Origin: Oscillospiraceae bacterium
GTDB lineage: Bacteria; Bacillota; Clostridia; Oscillospirales; Oscillospiraceae
DNA length: 64,000 nucleotides
Assembly: GCA_017552325.1 (NCBI GenBank)
Contig: JAFZQE010000066.1
Location: 1 to 64,000, forward strand
Reading direction: 5' to 3'
Below, in pieces: positions 41,879 through 50,679 of this stretch. A model generated the notes under the pieces. It did no database searches, was not told the DNA's origin, and was given only the letters and a program-made list of their open reading frames with translations. The position numbers and the translations under genes are program-made. Position 1 is the stretch's first letter; every line of letters begins with the position of its first letter.

Positions 41879-43447
41879 TTAGAATCCGGCATAGATGAAG
41901 GCGCCGGCGCTGTAGCCGTAGCCGTAAACACCGAAGATCATGATGGCGAAGATCAGCGCGTAGGCGATGATCCAGCGCAGGACGCGGCTGCCCTCGGCCA
42001 GGGAGCCGGCCAGGTCGCGCTTCTCCGCCAGACGGTCCACGATCACGATGACCAGGATGCCGGCCAGCAGGATGGGAAGCCGGTAAACGACGTCCAGCCC
42101 GAGGAGCGTGGATCCGACGCCGCCCGCGAGCTTGCTGCCGGCCCAGGTGATAAAGCCCTTCAGCTGGAGGTCGGTGAAGATCTTGCGGAGCGCCACCATC
42201 GCCACGGAAAGCTTCTGCGCGCGGAAGAAGATCCAGGAGAACATGATCAGAATAAAGGTGATCGCCCGGTGGAAAAAGCTGCTGATCGCAGGTCCGATCA
42301 CGGAAGGCGTAGGCTCCGCCACGGTCCAGCGGGGATCGTCGTGATGCGCCTCTTCCTTCTTGCCGAGGCTCCGGATCTTTTCTTTCAGGAGCTTCAGTTC
42401 GGACTCGATCACGATGTACAGACCGTTGAGCAGACCCCAGACGATATAGCCCCAGTCGGCGCCGTGCCAAAGGCCGCTCAGGCCGAAGGTGACCATCGTG
42501 TTGTAGTATTTGCGCGACTTCTTGCAGCGGCTGCCGCCCAGGGGGATGTAGAGATAATCGATCAGCCAGCGGTTGAGCGAAATGTGCCAGCGGCGCCAGA
42601 ATTCGGCCACGGACAGCGACAGATAGGGCTGGCGGAAGTTCTGCTTGAAGTTGAAGCCCATCACATAGGCGGAGCCGATCGCGACGAGGGAGTAGCCGGC
42701 GAAGTCGCAGTAGATCTGGAAGGTGAAGAGCAGCGTCGCGGCCAAGGTGGCGGCGCCGTGGTAGCTTGAGCCCATGCCGTAGGTCGCCAGGCTGTTGTAG
42801 ACCGTGTCGACCGCGACGCTCGCCGTATCGGCGACGACCATCTTCATGAACAGGCCGTAGAGCACCATCAGCATGCCCCTGCGGAAGCGCAGGATGTCAA
42901 AGCTGTGCTTTTCGTCAAACTGAGGCAGGATGTCGCCGGCCTTTTCGATCGGGCCCTGCACCACCTTCGGGAAGAAGGAGACGAACAGCGCGTACTTCAG
43001 GATGTTGCGCTCCGCCGGGATCTTGCCGCGGTAGACGTCCACCAGGTAGGACACCAGCGTGAAGACGACAAAGCTGATCCCCAGCGGTACCAGCAGCGAC
43101 AGATGCGTCGCCTTCTTCGCGCCGCTCAGACCGGCCAGCGCATCGGAGAGGAAGTTGAAATACTTGTAGAAGGCCAGCGTGCCCAGGCTGATGACCACGC
43201 CGACGATCATCCAGGCCTTGGAGACCTTTCCCCCCTTCACCTCGCGGCAGCGGTCGATCTCCAGCGCGAGCACATAGGTGATCAGGGTCATAATGACCAG
43301 GAATAGCGTCAGCCCCAGGCTGTAGGCGGCGTAGAACACATAGCTGGCCACCAGCAGCAGCGGGTTGCGCAGCTTCTGCGGCAGCAGGAAATACAGGATC
43401 AGCGTCCCTGCCAGCAGAAGCATGAAGTCCAGGGTGTTGAATGACAT
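41879..43447 (-). CDS. MBOAT-family O-acyltransferase (AlgI/DltB-like)
   Basis: A 522-residue polytopic membrane acyltransferase with about 11 helices. SLSVAEFWRRWHISLNRWL is the conserved MBOAT segment and the following GLWHGADWGYIVWG holds the active His. It fits proteins that bring acyl groups across the membrane for polymer O-acetylation (alginate, peptidoglycan or teichoic-acid types). It is the first gene of a two-gene operon with the SGNH/FnIII gene and has its own good promoter (43541-43569). Confidence 0.9.
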   Translation of the reverse strand: MSFNTLDFMLLLAGTLILYFLLPQKLRNPLLLVASYVFYAAYSLGLTLFLVIMTLITYVLALEIDRCREVKGGKVSKAWMIVGVVISLGTLAFYKYFNFLSDALAGLSGAKKATHLSLLVPLGISFVVFTLVSYLVDVYRGKIPAERNILKYALFVSFFPKVVQGPIEKAGDILPQFDEKHSFDILRFRRGMLMVLYGLFMKMVVADTASVAVDTVYNSLATYGMGSSYHGAATLAATLLFTFQIYCDFAGYSLVAIGSAYVMGFNFKQNFRQPYLSLSVAEFWRRWHISLNRWLIDYLYIPLGGSRCKKSRKYYNTMVTFGLSGLWHGADWGYIVWGLLNGLYIVIESELKLLKEKIRSLGKKEEAHHDDPRWTVAEPTPSVIGPAISSFFHRAITFILIMFSWIFFRAQKLSVAMVALRKIFTDLQLKGFITWAGSKLAGGVGSTLLGLDVVYRLPILLAGILVIVIVDRLAEKRDLAGSLAEGSRVLRWIIAYALIFAIMIFGVYGYGYSAGAFIYAGF

Positions 43448-43540
43448 AACCGAATCCCATCCTCAGAGTCTCTTTTCATTTCGCATTTCCCCCGGCCCGC
43501 CGGAAGGCGCCCGGCCGAAGGGCATACTGCGATAAATTGT

Positions 43541-43569
43541 ATTATAGTACAAGATTATGTAAAGTGCAA
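43541..43569 (-). promoter_or_regulatory. Promoter of the MBOAT-SGNH operon
   Basis: On the minus strand TTGCAC (plus 43564-43569), a 17-nt spacer and a perfect TATAAT (plus 43541-43546). Confidence 0.7.
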
Positions 43570-43645
43570 GCCTTGTTTCGCCGCTTTCAAACCACAATCT
43601 TCCTGCTCCGCGCGGCTTTTTCCCCCAATCCGGGCGGAAGACCCG

Positions 43646-43675
43646 TTGCCGCGGGGATGCGGGCGGTGGTATAAT
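43646..43675 (+). promoter_or_regulatory. Promoter of truA
   Basis: TTGCCG (43646-43651), an 18-nt spacer and a perfect TATAAT (43670-43675). Confidence 0.6.
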
Positions 43676-43695
43676 GGGACTCGGGAGTGATCATC

Positions 43696-44433
43696 ATGCC
43701 AAACTTCATGCTGAGACTCTGCTACGAGGGCACGCGCTACCGCGGCTGGCAGAAGCAGGGCAACACCCAAAACACGATCCAGGGCAGGCTCGAGGCGCTG
43801 CTCTCCCGCCTGCTCGGGCAGGAAATCGAGGTCGCGGGCTGCGGACGCACCGACGCGGGCGTGCACGCGCGCGTGCAGGTCTGTTCCTTCCGGGCCAAGA
43901 CCGCGATGAGCTGCGGGGAGCTGCTGGCAGCGCTCCGGCAGTATCTGCCCGAGGATATCGGGGCGCTTTCGCTGGAGCTCGCGCCGCCGCGCTTCCACGC
44001 GCGGCTGAGCTGCGCCGGCAAGACCTACGTCTACCGGATCTGGAACAGCGAAACGCCGAACGTCTTTGAGCGGCGCTTTGTCTGGCAGGTCCAGAAAGAG
44101 CTGGACGAGGACGCGATGAAGAGGGCCGCGGCGCTGCTCGTCGGGCGGCACGATTTCGCCGCCTTCTGCTCGCTGAAAAAGATGAAAAAGAGCTCCGTGC
44201 GCGAGCTGCGGAGCCTGGATATCCGGCGCGAGGGCGAGGAGCTGCGCCTCGTCTTCGAGGGCGACGGCTTCCTGTACAACATGGTGCGCATCCTGACGGG
44301 GACGCTGGTGGAGGTCGGCCGCGGCGAGCGCGCGCCGGAGGAGATGCCGGCGATCCTCGCCTCCCTCGACCGCGCGCAGGCCGGCCCGACCGCCCCGGCG
44401 AAGGGCCTGACGCTGTGGGACGCCGCGTATTAG
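43696..44433 (+). CDS. truA: tRNA pseudouridine(38-40) synthase TruA
   Basis: A 245-residue enzyme that isomerizes uridines 38-40 in tRNA anticodon arms. The catalytic Asp is in CGRTDAGVHA; YEGTRYRGWQKQ, FHARLSCAGKTY, DFAAFCS and FLYNMVRILTGTLVEVG are family landmarks. ATG 43696 is preferred because GGGAG lies 8 nt upstream; GTG 43687 is the longer option. Full length for the family. Confidence 0.95.
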   Translation: MPNFMLRLCYEGTRYRGWQKQGNTQNTIQGRLEALLSRLLGQEIEVAGCGRTDAGVHARVQVCSFRAKTAMSCGELLAALRQYLPEDIGALSLELAPPRFHARLSCAGKTYVYRIWNSETPNVFERRFVWQVQKELDEDAMKRAAALLVGRHDFAAFCSLKKMKKSSVRELRSLDIRREGEELRLVFEGDGFLYNMVRILTGTLVEVGRGERAPEEMPAILASLDRAQAGPTAPAKGLTLWDAAY

Positions 44434-44440
44434 GTTTTTG

Positions 44441-44469
44441 TTGACGCGGAAGCGCAATGTGAGTATACT
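44441..44469 (+). promoter_or_regulatory. Promoter of the aminotransferase gene
   Basis: TTGACG (44441-44446), a 17-nt spacer and TATACT (44464-44469), starting 7 nt after the truA stop. Confidence 0.7.
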
Positions 44470-44514
44470 GCACGTATCCGGGCTCTTGCGCCGGACAAAG
44501 GAGTGGATCCGACC

Positions 44515-45684
44515 ATGAAAAAACTGTCTTCCCGCACCGAGAGCTTTACCGATTCCGTCATCCGCCGGATGACCCGCGTCTGCAACAGGTACGGCGCGGT
44601 CAATCTGAGCCAGGGCTTCCCCGATTTCGAGCCGCCCGCCGCCATTCTGAAGCGGATGGAGGAGGTCGCGCACGAGGACTTCCACCAGTACGCCGTCACC
44701 TGGGGCGCGCAGAACCTGCGCGAGGCCCTTGCGGCCAAGCAGAGCCGCTTCATGGGCCACCCCGTCGACCCGAACAGCGAGATCGTGATCACCTGCGGCA
44801 GCACCGAGGCCATGATGGCCGCGGTCATGACCGTGACCGATCCGGGCGACAGGCTGATCGTCTTCTCGCCCTTTTACGAAAACTACGGCGCGGACGTGAT
44901 CCTCGTCGGGGCGGAGCCGATCTACGTCCCGCTCTACCCGCCGGAATTCAACTTCGATCCCGCGGAGCTGGAGGCCGCCTTCCGGCAGAACGCGAAGGCG
45001 CTGATCCTCTGCAATCCCTCCAACCCCAGCGGCAAGGTCTTCACCCGGGAGGAGCTGCTGTTCATCGCCTCGCTCGCCGAGAAGTACGACGCCTATGTGA
45101 TCACCGACGAGGTCTACGAGCACATCGTCTACGAGCCGTATGAGCACGTCTACTTCGCGACGCTGCCCGGCATGTGGGAGCGGACGCTGTCCTGCTCGTC
45201 GCTGTCGAAGACCTATTCGATCACCGGCTGGCGCATCGGCTACATCATCGCCCCGCCGGAGATCGTCGAGGTCGCCAAAAAGGTGCACGACTTCCTCACC
45301 GTCGGCGCGGCCGCGCCGCTGCAGGAGGCCGTGGTGCCGGGCCTGCTGTTCGACCAGAGCTATTACGACTGGCTGCGCGGGCTCTACACCGGCAAGCGCG
45401 ACCTGCTTCTCAGGGGCCTGGACGACATCGGCATCGCCCACACCGTCCCCCAGGGCGCCTACTACGTGTTGCTGGACATCTCGCGCTACGGCTTCGAGTC
45501 CGACCTCGAGTTCTGTGAGCTGCTGGCCCGGGACGTCGGCGTCGGCGCGGTGCCCGGCTCCAGCTTTTTCCGCGAGCCGGTCAACCACCTGATCCGCCTG
45601 CACTTCGCCAAAAAGGACGAGACGCTGCTCGAGGCTCTCAACCGCCTGGAGAGCATCGACCGCAAAATCGCGCCTCGGCGCTGA
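44515..45684 (+). CDS. Class I/II PLP-dependent aminotransferase
   Basis: A 389-residue aminotransferase. The PLP lysine is in SLSKTYSITGWRIGY (about residue 233); NLSQGFPDFEPP, CNPSNPSG and ITDEVYEHIVY are family motifs. It resembles the kynurenine/glutamine-transaminase or aspartate-type subgroup; the substrate is not settled. ATG 44515 is 11 nt after AAAGGAG; GTG 44503 overlaps the binding site. Monocistronic between its own promoter and a strong terminator. Confidence 0.88.
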   Translation: MKKLSSRTESFTDSVIRRMTRVCNRYGAVNLSQGFPDFEPPAAILKRMEEVAHEDFHQYAVTWGAQNLREALAAKQSRFMGHPVDPNSEIVITCGSTEAMMAAVMTVTDPGDRLIVFSPFYENYGADVILVGAEPIYVPLYPPEFNFDPAELEAAFRQNAKALILCNPSNPSGKVFTREELLFIASLAEKYDAYVITDEVYEHIVYEPYEHVYFATLPGMWERTLSCSSLSKTYSITGWRIGYIIAPPEIVEVAKKVHDFLTVGAAAPLQEAVVPGLLFDQSYYDWLRGLYTGKRDLLLRGLDDIGIAHTVPQGAYYVLLDISRYGFESDLEFCELLARDVGVGAVPGSSFFREPVNHLIRLHFAKKDETLLEALNRLESIDRKIAPRR

Positions 45685-45694
45685 ATAACGAAAA

Positions 45695-45727
45695 AGAGAA
45701 CGGGGATGCACGGCATCCCCGTTCTCT
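45695..45727. terminator. Bidirectional terminator
   Basis: AGAGAACGGGGATG pairs with CATCCCCGTTCTCT around CACGG. Between the aminotransferase (+) and the S9 peptidase (-). Confidence 0.8.
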
Positions 45728-45739
45728 TTTTTCGTCGGC

Positions 45740-47707
45740 TTATTCGTCGCCGCCGTGTCTGTCGAACCAGTCGGTGATCTCCCCCAGCCGCTTGAGGCGG
45801 TGGGAGGGCTTGCCGCTGCGGCTCAGCTCGTGATTCTCGCCCCGGAAGCAGACCATCCTGGCCTCAACGCCGCGGTCGATCAGCGCGGCGAACATCTGGT
45901 AGCCCTGGTCGATCGGGCAGCGGTAATCCTCGAAGGAATGGATGAACAGCGTCGGCGTCTTCACGCGGTCGGCGTATTTCAGCGGGCTGTGGAACCAGAG
46001 CTTCTCCGGATCCTCCCAGAGCCCGGCGGCGTTCTGGTCGGGCACGAAGTCCGCGCCGATGTCCGACACGCCGGCGAAGCTCAGCCAGTTCGAGATCGAG
46101 CGCTGGCTCGCGCAGGCGCGGAAGCGGTCGGTATGGCCGATGATCCAGTTGGTCATGAATCCGCCGTAGGAGCCGCCGGTCTCAAAGAGCCGCTCCGGAT
46201 CCATCGCCGGATACGCCGCGAGCGCGGCGTCGGTGAAGGCCATCAGATCCTCGTAGTCCACCGTGCCGTATTTGCCGCGGATGTCCATGAAGGCGCCGCG
46301 GCCGTCCGAACCGGTCGGGTTGCAGAAGATGACGAAATAGCCCTTCCCCGCCCAGTACTGCATCTCGTGATAAAACACCGGGCCGTAGACGGTCTTCGGC
46401 CCGCCGTGCACGTCCAGGACGACCGGGTATTTCTTCGCCGGGTCATAGCCGAGGGGCCGGAGCACGAAACCGTGCACCTCATAGTCCCCGCGCGGCACGA
46501 TCAGCGTCTCCGGCTGCGCGACGTAGGCTCCACGCAGCGCCCGCTCGTTGAAGCGGCTGAGCTGCCGCCCCTTCCCGTCGTAAAGCTCCTGCGCCTTCAT
46601 ATCATACAGCGCGACCGTCAGCAGCTTCCCTCTGCGGACGTCGAAGCAGTCCACCGAGCCCTCGCGCTCCGTGACCGCGGAAATAACGCCGTTTTCCAGC
46701 TTGAACAGACGGGCGCTGTCGAAGCGGGTGGAAACGAAGTAAAAGACGTCGCCGTCCATTTTACAGCTGAATCCCCCGCCGTAGCGGATATCGCTGCCGA
46801 CCGAGGAGCCGATCGACTCGCCGTGCCGGGCAAGCAGCGAGATCTCGCCGCTTTCATAGTCCAGGCGGTAGAAATCCGTGTCGGTGTTGAGGCCGAAGCG
46901 GTTGTCGTGGGCCAGGATCAGGCCGAAGCTCTCGCCCGGCTCGAAGCCCTCCATGATGAAGTTCTCCCGATCCTCGGCGAGCCGCGTGATCTCCCCCGTC
47001 GCCAGATCCAGGCGGCAGAGCGCCGTGTCGCCGCCCATGCGCAGGCGCGGCTTCACCGGCGTGCTGAAAAACCAGGCCGTCCTGCCGTCGGCGCTCAGGC
47101 GCAGGCCGCGGACGTTCTGCTTCTCCTCCGTCAGGCGGCGGAGCTTTTTCGTCCGCGCGTCATAGCGAAACAGCGAATCATAGGCGCCCTTCGTGAAGCT
47201 CGCGCCGTTCCACCACCAGGGGATCTGCTCGATCTCCTCATAGTCCGCGCCCTCTTTGCGCGCCTTCTGAAAGGCCGCGAGGGTCTTTTTTTCGCCCCGG
47301 TACAGCTCCTCGAAGCCGGGGAAGCTCTGCCCGAGCAGCAGCAGATCGCCGCCCGGCAGCGGCTTGAGCACGGATACCGGGATCGGGAAGGTCCAGGCGG
47401 GCTCCGCCTCGCCGCCGCTCAGCGAAATGCGGTACCAGCGGCTCTCGATGCTCTCCTTGTCCTGCTCCTCGCGCTGCCCCGGGAAGAGGATCGTGTCCTC
47501 GTCCAGATACTGAAAGCTGCGCTCTTTGCCGAAGCTCGTCAGCTTTTTCAGCTTTCCGTCCCGCCGCAGCCAGAGGCAGGAGCGGTACTCGTCCTTTTTC
47601 CGGTCGATCTCCGTCACGACCAGGCAGGCGCTCTTCCCCTCGGGGGAAAAGCGGGGCTGCGACAAAAACTTCAGATGGAAAAACTCGTCCTTTGCGATCG
47701 GTCTCAT
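45740..47707 (-). CDS. S9-family acylaminoacyl/dipeptidyl peptidase
   Basis: A 655-residue serine peptidase with a beta-propeller (about 1-395) and an alpha/beta-hydrolase domain (about 400-655). The nucleophile Ser is in ETGGSYGGFMTNW, Asp in HSFEDYRCP and His in GENHELSRSGKP. DVHGGPKTVYG is the oxyanion strand. Cytoplasmic. The first residues MRPIAKDEFFHLKFLSQPRF match the family start. It may clip peptides from the N-terminus. Confidence 0.92.
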   Translation of the reverse strand: MRPIAKDEFFHLKFLSQPRFSPEGKSACLVVTEIDRKKDEYRSCLWLRRDGKLKKLTSFGKERSFQYLDEDTILFPGQREEQDKESIESRWYRISLSGGEAEPAWTFPIPVSVLKPLPGGDLLLLGQSFPGFEELYRGEKKTLAAFQKARKEGADYEEIEQIPWWWNGASFTKGAYDSLFRYDARTKKLRRLTEEKQNVRGLRLSADGRTAWFFSTPVKPRLRMGGDTALCRLDLATGEITRLAEDRENFIMEGFEPGESFGLILAHDNRFGLNTDTDFYRLDYESGEISLLARHGESIGSSVGSDIRYGGGFSCKMDGDVFYFVSTRFDSARLFKLENGVISAVTEREGSVDCFDVRRGKLLTVALYDMKAQELYDGKGRQLSRFNERALRGAYVAQPETLIVPRGDYEVHGFVLRPLGYDPAKKYPVVLDVHGGPKTVYGPVFYHEMQYWAGKGYFVIFCNPTGSDGRGAFMDIRGKYGTVDYEDLMAFTDAALAAYPAMDPERLFETGGSYGGFMTNWIIGHTDRFRACASQRSISNWLSFAGVSDIGADFVPDQNAAGLWEDPEKLWFHSPLKYADRVKTPTLFIHSFEDYRCPIDQGYQMFAALIDRGVEARMVCFRGENHELSRSGKPSHRLKRLGEITDWFDRHGGDE

Positions 47708-47734
47708 GTCTGTTCCGCCTTTCTGTGATCGCGT

Positions 47735-48733
47735 CTATTCCCCGCAGAGCCAGGCCGTCTGCGGCTCGGCCAGGAAGGCCTTCGTCTCGTGCCGGAAGGC
47801 CGTGTCGAGCTCCGACAGGCGGCCTCGTCCCGCGATCAGCGGGTCGATCCGGCGCTTTTTTGCCAGGATCACCCGGCGTTTTTCGATCGGCGCGCCCTCG
47901 TCCGTCCGCATCCGGCTCATGGCGCGGAAGCTTTTCCAGGCGCGCCCGCTCTTCGCATTCGCGCAAAGCTTTTCGATGAGCTCCGGCTCGGTGCGCCAGA
48001 GATCGTCCTCGGCCAGCACGCCCCGGCGCAGCGCGTCGGCGACGAGCTCGGCGAGCATCTGCATCGCGTAGCGGTCCTCGTCGGAGACGTAGACGCGCGA
48101 GCAGCGCAGCGCGGCAAAGCCGAAGCCCCGCGCCGCCTCGAGCGAGGAAAAGGCAAGCTCCGGCAGGCCGTCCGGCGCGGCCGCGACACGCAGATCACCG
48201 TACCAGCGCGAAAGCTCCTCCGGCGCGGCGAAACCGAAGCCGCGGAGGTTGCCGAGCGTATATTCCAGCCGGTCGGCCGACAGGCGCGGCGCGTCGTTGT
48301 CGGCGATCGGGTAGCGGTGGTAGTCCTCCACCGCCTCGAAAGGGATCCCCATCTCCTCCAGCAGCGCCGCGATCTCCGGGCTGCCGCGAAGCAGCTCGCC
48401 GGTGCGCGCCTCGGTGGCCTCCTGCCGCAGGTAGTCGCCGCGCAGGAAGTCGATCACATGGGCGAAGACCGGGGTGGCGAGATCGTGAAACAGCGCCGCG
48501 AGCGTCTGCGCCCGATCCTCCGTAAAATGCCAGACGATCAGCGCCGCGCCGAGGCTGTGGCGATAGCGCGAATAGGCGGGCAGCGCGCGAAAGCGCGGGA
48601 AATCCGTGTACTCGCAGCCGCAGTTCATCCCCACGCCCTCCAGGCGGCGCAGCGCCGGCGCATCGAGAAAGGGCGTCAAAAAGCCGGGGATCTCCGCATG
48701 ATAGAGCGAAAGCGGCCCTTCCGTCGGCTTCAC
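47735..48733 (-). CDS. HD-domain phosphohydrolase-like protein
   Basis: A 332-residue protein with HD-superfamily metal motifs: RYRHSLGAALI (first His), LFHDLATPVFAH (HD pair) and VEDYHRYP with ADNDAPRLSADRLEYTL (later Asp). It looks like a relative of the dNTPase/phosphohydrolase HD proteins; substrate unknown. The start is GTG at 48733, overlapping the stop of the upstream zinc-ribbon gene by 4 nt (GTGA), so the two are translationally coupled. Confidence 0.75.
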   Translation of the reverse strand: MKPTEGPLSLYHAEIPGFLTPFLDAPALRRLEGVGMNCGCEYTDFPRFRALPAYSRYRHSLGAALIVWHFTEDRAQTLAALFHDLATPVFAHVIDFLRGDYLRQEATEARTGELLRGSPEIAALLEEMGIPFEAVEDYHRYPIADNDAPRLSADRLEYTLGNLRGFGFAAPEELSRWYGDLRVAAAPDGLPELAFSSLEAARGFGFAALRCSRVYVSDEDRYAMQMLAELVADALRRGVLAEDDLWRTEPELIEKLCANAKSGRAWKSFRAMSRMRTDEGAPIEKRRVILAKKRRIDPLIAGRGRLSELDTAFRHETKAFLAEPQTAWLCGE

Positions 48734-49089
48734 GGGAGCTTCGAGCCGCAGTACTCGCAGACGCGGCCGCGGCCGGTCGCGCCGCAGTTGGGGCAGACCT
48801 TGACCGCGTTTTCCTTTTCGGCCTTCTGCTCGGCGCGCAGCCGGGCCGTCTCTTCCCGCTGCCGCTCCTCCTGCAGACGGAGTCGTTTTTCCTCTTTCCA
48901 GATCCGAATCCAGGGGATCAGGCCCCAGGCGATCATTGCAAGACCGAAGCTGAGCCCCACCGCGAGGAAGGCTATGGGGTCGCTGTCGCCCGAATCTCCG
49001 AAGCATACCCCGATGAACATCACGCCGAAGGCGATCTTTGCGATCGTCCAGCCGACGGAGGGTTTTCTGTTTGCCGGTTTCTGTGCCAT
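48730..49089 (-). CDS. Membrane protein with C-terminal zinc ribbon
   Basis: A 119-residue protein: two transmembrane helices (about 12-29 and 36-56), a charged coiled-coil (about 60-95, Arg/Glu-rich) and a C-terminal zinc ribbon CPNCGATGRGRVCEYCGSKL with four Cys. AAAGGAGA is about 6 nt before the ATG. Promoter at 49128-49156. Coupled to the HD gene; function unknown. Confidence 0.7.
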   Translation of the reverse strand: MAQKPANRKPSVGWTIAKIAFGVMFIGVCFGDSGDSDPIAFLAVGLSFGLAMIAWGLIPWIRIWKEEKRLRLQEERQREETARLRAEQKAEKENAVKVCPNCGATGRGRVCEYCGSKLP

Positions 49090-49127
49090 GGCCGTCTCCT
49101 TTCGCCGCCGCTGCGGGATTTTTGTCT

Positions 49128-49156
49128 ATTATAGCACGCCGTCGGGCCGCCCGCAA
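49128..49156 (-). promoter_or_regulatory. Promoter of the zinc-ribbon/HD operon
   Basis: On the minus strand TTGCGG (plus 49151-49156), a 17-nt spacer and an extended -10 TGCTATAAT (core plus 49128-49133). Confidence 0.65.
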
Positions 49157-49282
49157 GCATGCCGCGCCGCGCGTAAAAACGCCGGTGAAAAAAAGCTTGT
49201 CTTTTCCCGCTCCGCCGCGTAAAATAAAAAAGGGGGGAACGGTCCCGAAATACAGATGATCAAGAAGAAACAGGAGGAGCTT

Positions 49283-49624
49283 ATGAAACGTTTGGCATGC
49301 CTGATCCTGGTCCTTGCCCTGCTGCTGGCGCTGTCCGCCTGCGGCGAGCCCGATCCCAACGCCGGGGTCTATGTGGCGAAGAGCTGCGAGTACAGCGGGA
49401 TTGCGCTTGAGGTCGAGTCGGTCTTCGAGGGCGGACTGTCCATCGAGCTGAGAAACGGCGGCCGCGCCGTGATGACCATGGACGGAGAAAACTACAACAT
49501 CCGCTGGGCGCTTGACGGGGAGAAGATCACGATCTCCGACGCAAGCGATGAGCTGACCGGCACGCTGAAGGACGGCACGATGGTGCTCGATATCAGCGGC
49601 GTCAGCGTGACGCTGACAAGATAA
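49283..49624 (+). CDS. Small lipoprotein
   Basis: A 113-residue lipoprotein with a signal peptide (MKRLACLILVLALLLALSAC; lipobox LSAC, cleavage before Cys20) and a mature domain of about 93 residues built of short beta strands (LEVESVFEGGLSIEL, MTMDGENYNIRW, MVLDISGVSVTL). It resembles a small beta-barrel/lipocalin-like surface protein; function unknown. ATG 49283 is chosen over ATG 49256 because CAGGAGGAG lies just before it. Confidence 0.75.
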   Translation: MKRLACLILVLALLLALSACGEPDPNAGVYVAKSCEYSGIALEVESVFEGGLSIELRNGGRAVMTMDGENYNIRWALDGEKITISDASDELTGTLKDGTMVLDISGVSVTLTR

Positions 49625-49640
49625 GCCGCCGCTCCTGCAA

Positions 49641-49676
49641 AAAGGCTCCCGATCCGTTTCGGATCGGGAGCCTTTT
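49641..49676. terminator. Bidirectional terminator
   Basis: AAAGGCTCCCGATCCG pairs with CGGATCGGGAGCCTTT around TTT. Between the lipoprotein gene (+) and the next minus-strand gene. Confidence 0.8.
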
Positions 49677-49686
49677 TATGCGTTGT

Positions 49687-50625
49687 TTACTTGTGCGCTT
49701 CCCGCGCCGCTTCCACGACCTCGGAGGGCAGGTCGTAGGCGTGATCGATGATGAACGAGTACCAGCTCGGATTCGTCCACTCTTTGGGGTTGTCGATCAG
49801 ATAGCCTCTCTTGCGCTCATAGCTGAGATCCGGGTCAAAGCGGTCGGCCAGGCGCTTGGAGACCGCCCAGCCGTATCGGCCGTCCTCCGTCAGAACGAGA
49901 GATCGGTCGCCCTGCATCGCATACACGGTCAGCTGCGTGCCTTCCGGCAGGACGCCGAGGTTCTCCCCTTCCTCCGACGCGGTCATCAGAAAGATCCCCT
50001 GGCCGTAGATCCCCTGGACATATTTGGTCCGGATCTCGTCCTCGTCAAAGAAGGCGGCCTCCGGGGGCAGCTCGATCCGGGAGTCCCTGGCCGCGATCTT
50101 TTTCATCAGATCCACGTAATACGGCTCCGGCGTCGGCTCGGGGGTCGGTACCGGCGTGGGCTCCGGCGTCGGGGTCGGCTTGGGCTCCGATGCGGGCTCC
50201 GCGGTCGGCTGCGTCGCGGGAGCCGGGACGGTCTCCGCCGCGGGGACCGATGCGGGCTCCTGCGCGGGCGGCTCGGTGTTTTCTGCAGGCAGTGCCTCGA
50301 CCGGCTTCGGCGTGATCTCCGCAGCGCTCCCGGACTCTCTCCTGCGCGGCGCGGTCTGCGTCTCTTCCGTCTCTGCCTTCGTATCCACCGTGTCTCTGAC
50401 GCCGGACACGATGAAATAGACGACAACGGAAAGCAGAACGAGCAGCAGCGCGATCAGAACGATCACCAGCGTCCTGCCCGTGCGCGACGAGCTTCTGTCC
50501 TTCCCGCCGCCGCTTTGTCTGACGTTCCCCGCGCGGGTCTTTGCGGCCCCCAGTTTTGTCCCGCACTGAAAGCAGAAAGCGGCTTCGTCCTCGTTCCCGG
50601 CCCCGCACTTCGGGCAATACTTCAT
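49687..50625 (-). CDS. Zinc-ribbon membrane protein with Pro/Thr/Glu stalk and SH3-like domain
   Basis: A 312-residue protein: N-terminal zinc ribbon CPKCGAGNEDEAAFCFQCG (residues 4-22), transmembrane helix (about 51-73), a long Pro/Thr/Glu-rich stalk (about 85-170, repeated PTPEPTP-like units) and a C-terminal extracellular domain (about 190-290) with an SH3-like core (ILPEGTQLTVYAM-type strand and RYGWAVSKRLAD). The ribbon would be cytoplasmic and the SH3-like part at the wall. Function unknown; a cell-wall sensor is plausible. Confidence 0.7.
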   Translation of the reverse strand: MKYCPKCGAGNEDEAAFCFQCGTKLGAAKTRAGNVRQSGGGKDRSSSRTGRTLVIVLIALLLVLLSVVVYFIVSGVRDTVDTKAETEETQTAPRRRESGSAAEITPKPVEALPAENTEPPAQEPASVPAAETVPAPATQPTAEPASEPKPTPTPEPTPVPTPEPTPEPYYVDLMKKIAARDSRIELPPEAAFFDEDEIRTKYVQGIYGQGIFLMTASEEGENLGVLPEGTQLTVYAMQGDRSLVLTEDGRYGWAVSKRLADRFDPDLSYERKRGYLIDNPKEWTNPSWYSFIIDHAYDLPSEVVEAAREAHK

Positions 50626-50679
50626 GATGTTTTCCTCCCTCTGTTTTATCGTTTTACGCCGCTCGCGAAGCGGCGTTCG

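Noticed and set aside
38909..42769. A 1286-codon open frame on the plus strand
   Set aside because: It is antisense to GNAT, SGNH and MBOAT genes with clear motifs and crosses the DUF554 gene. Its Arg/Ala/Gly/Val-rich composition is typical of shadow frames in GC-rich DNA.
50100..50290. Simple repeats of CGGCGTCGGGGTC-like units
   Set aside because: They encode the Pro/Thr/Glu stalk of the membrane protein at 49687-50625.
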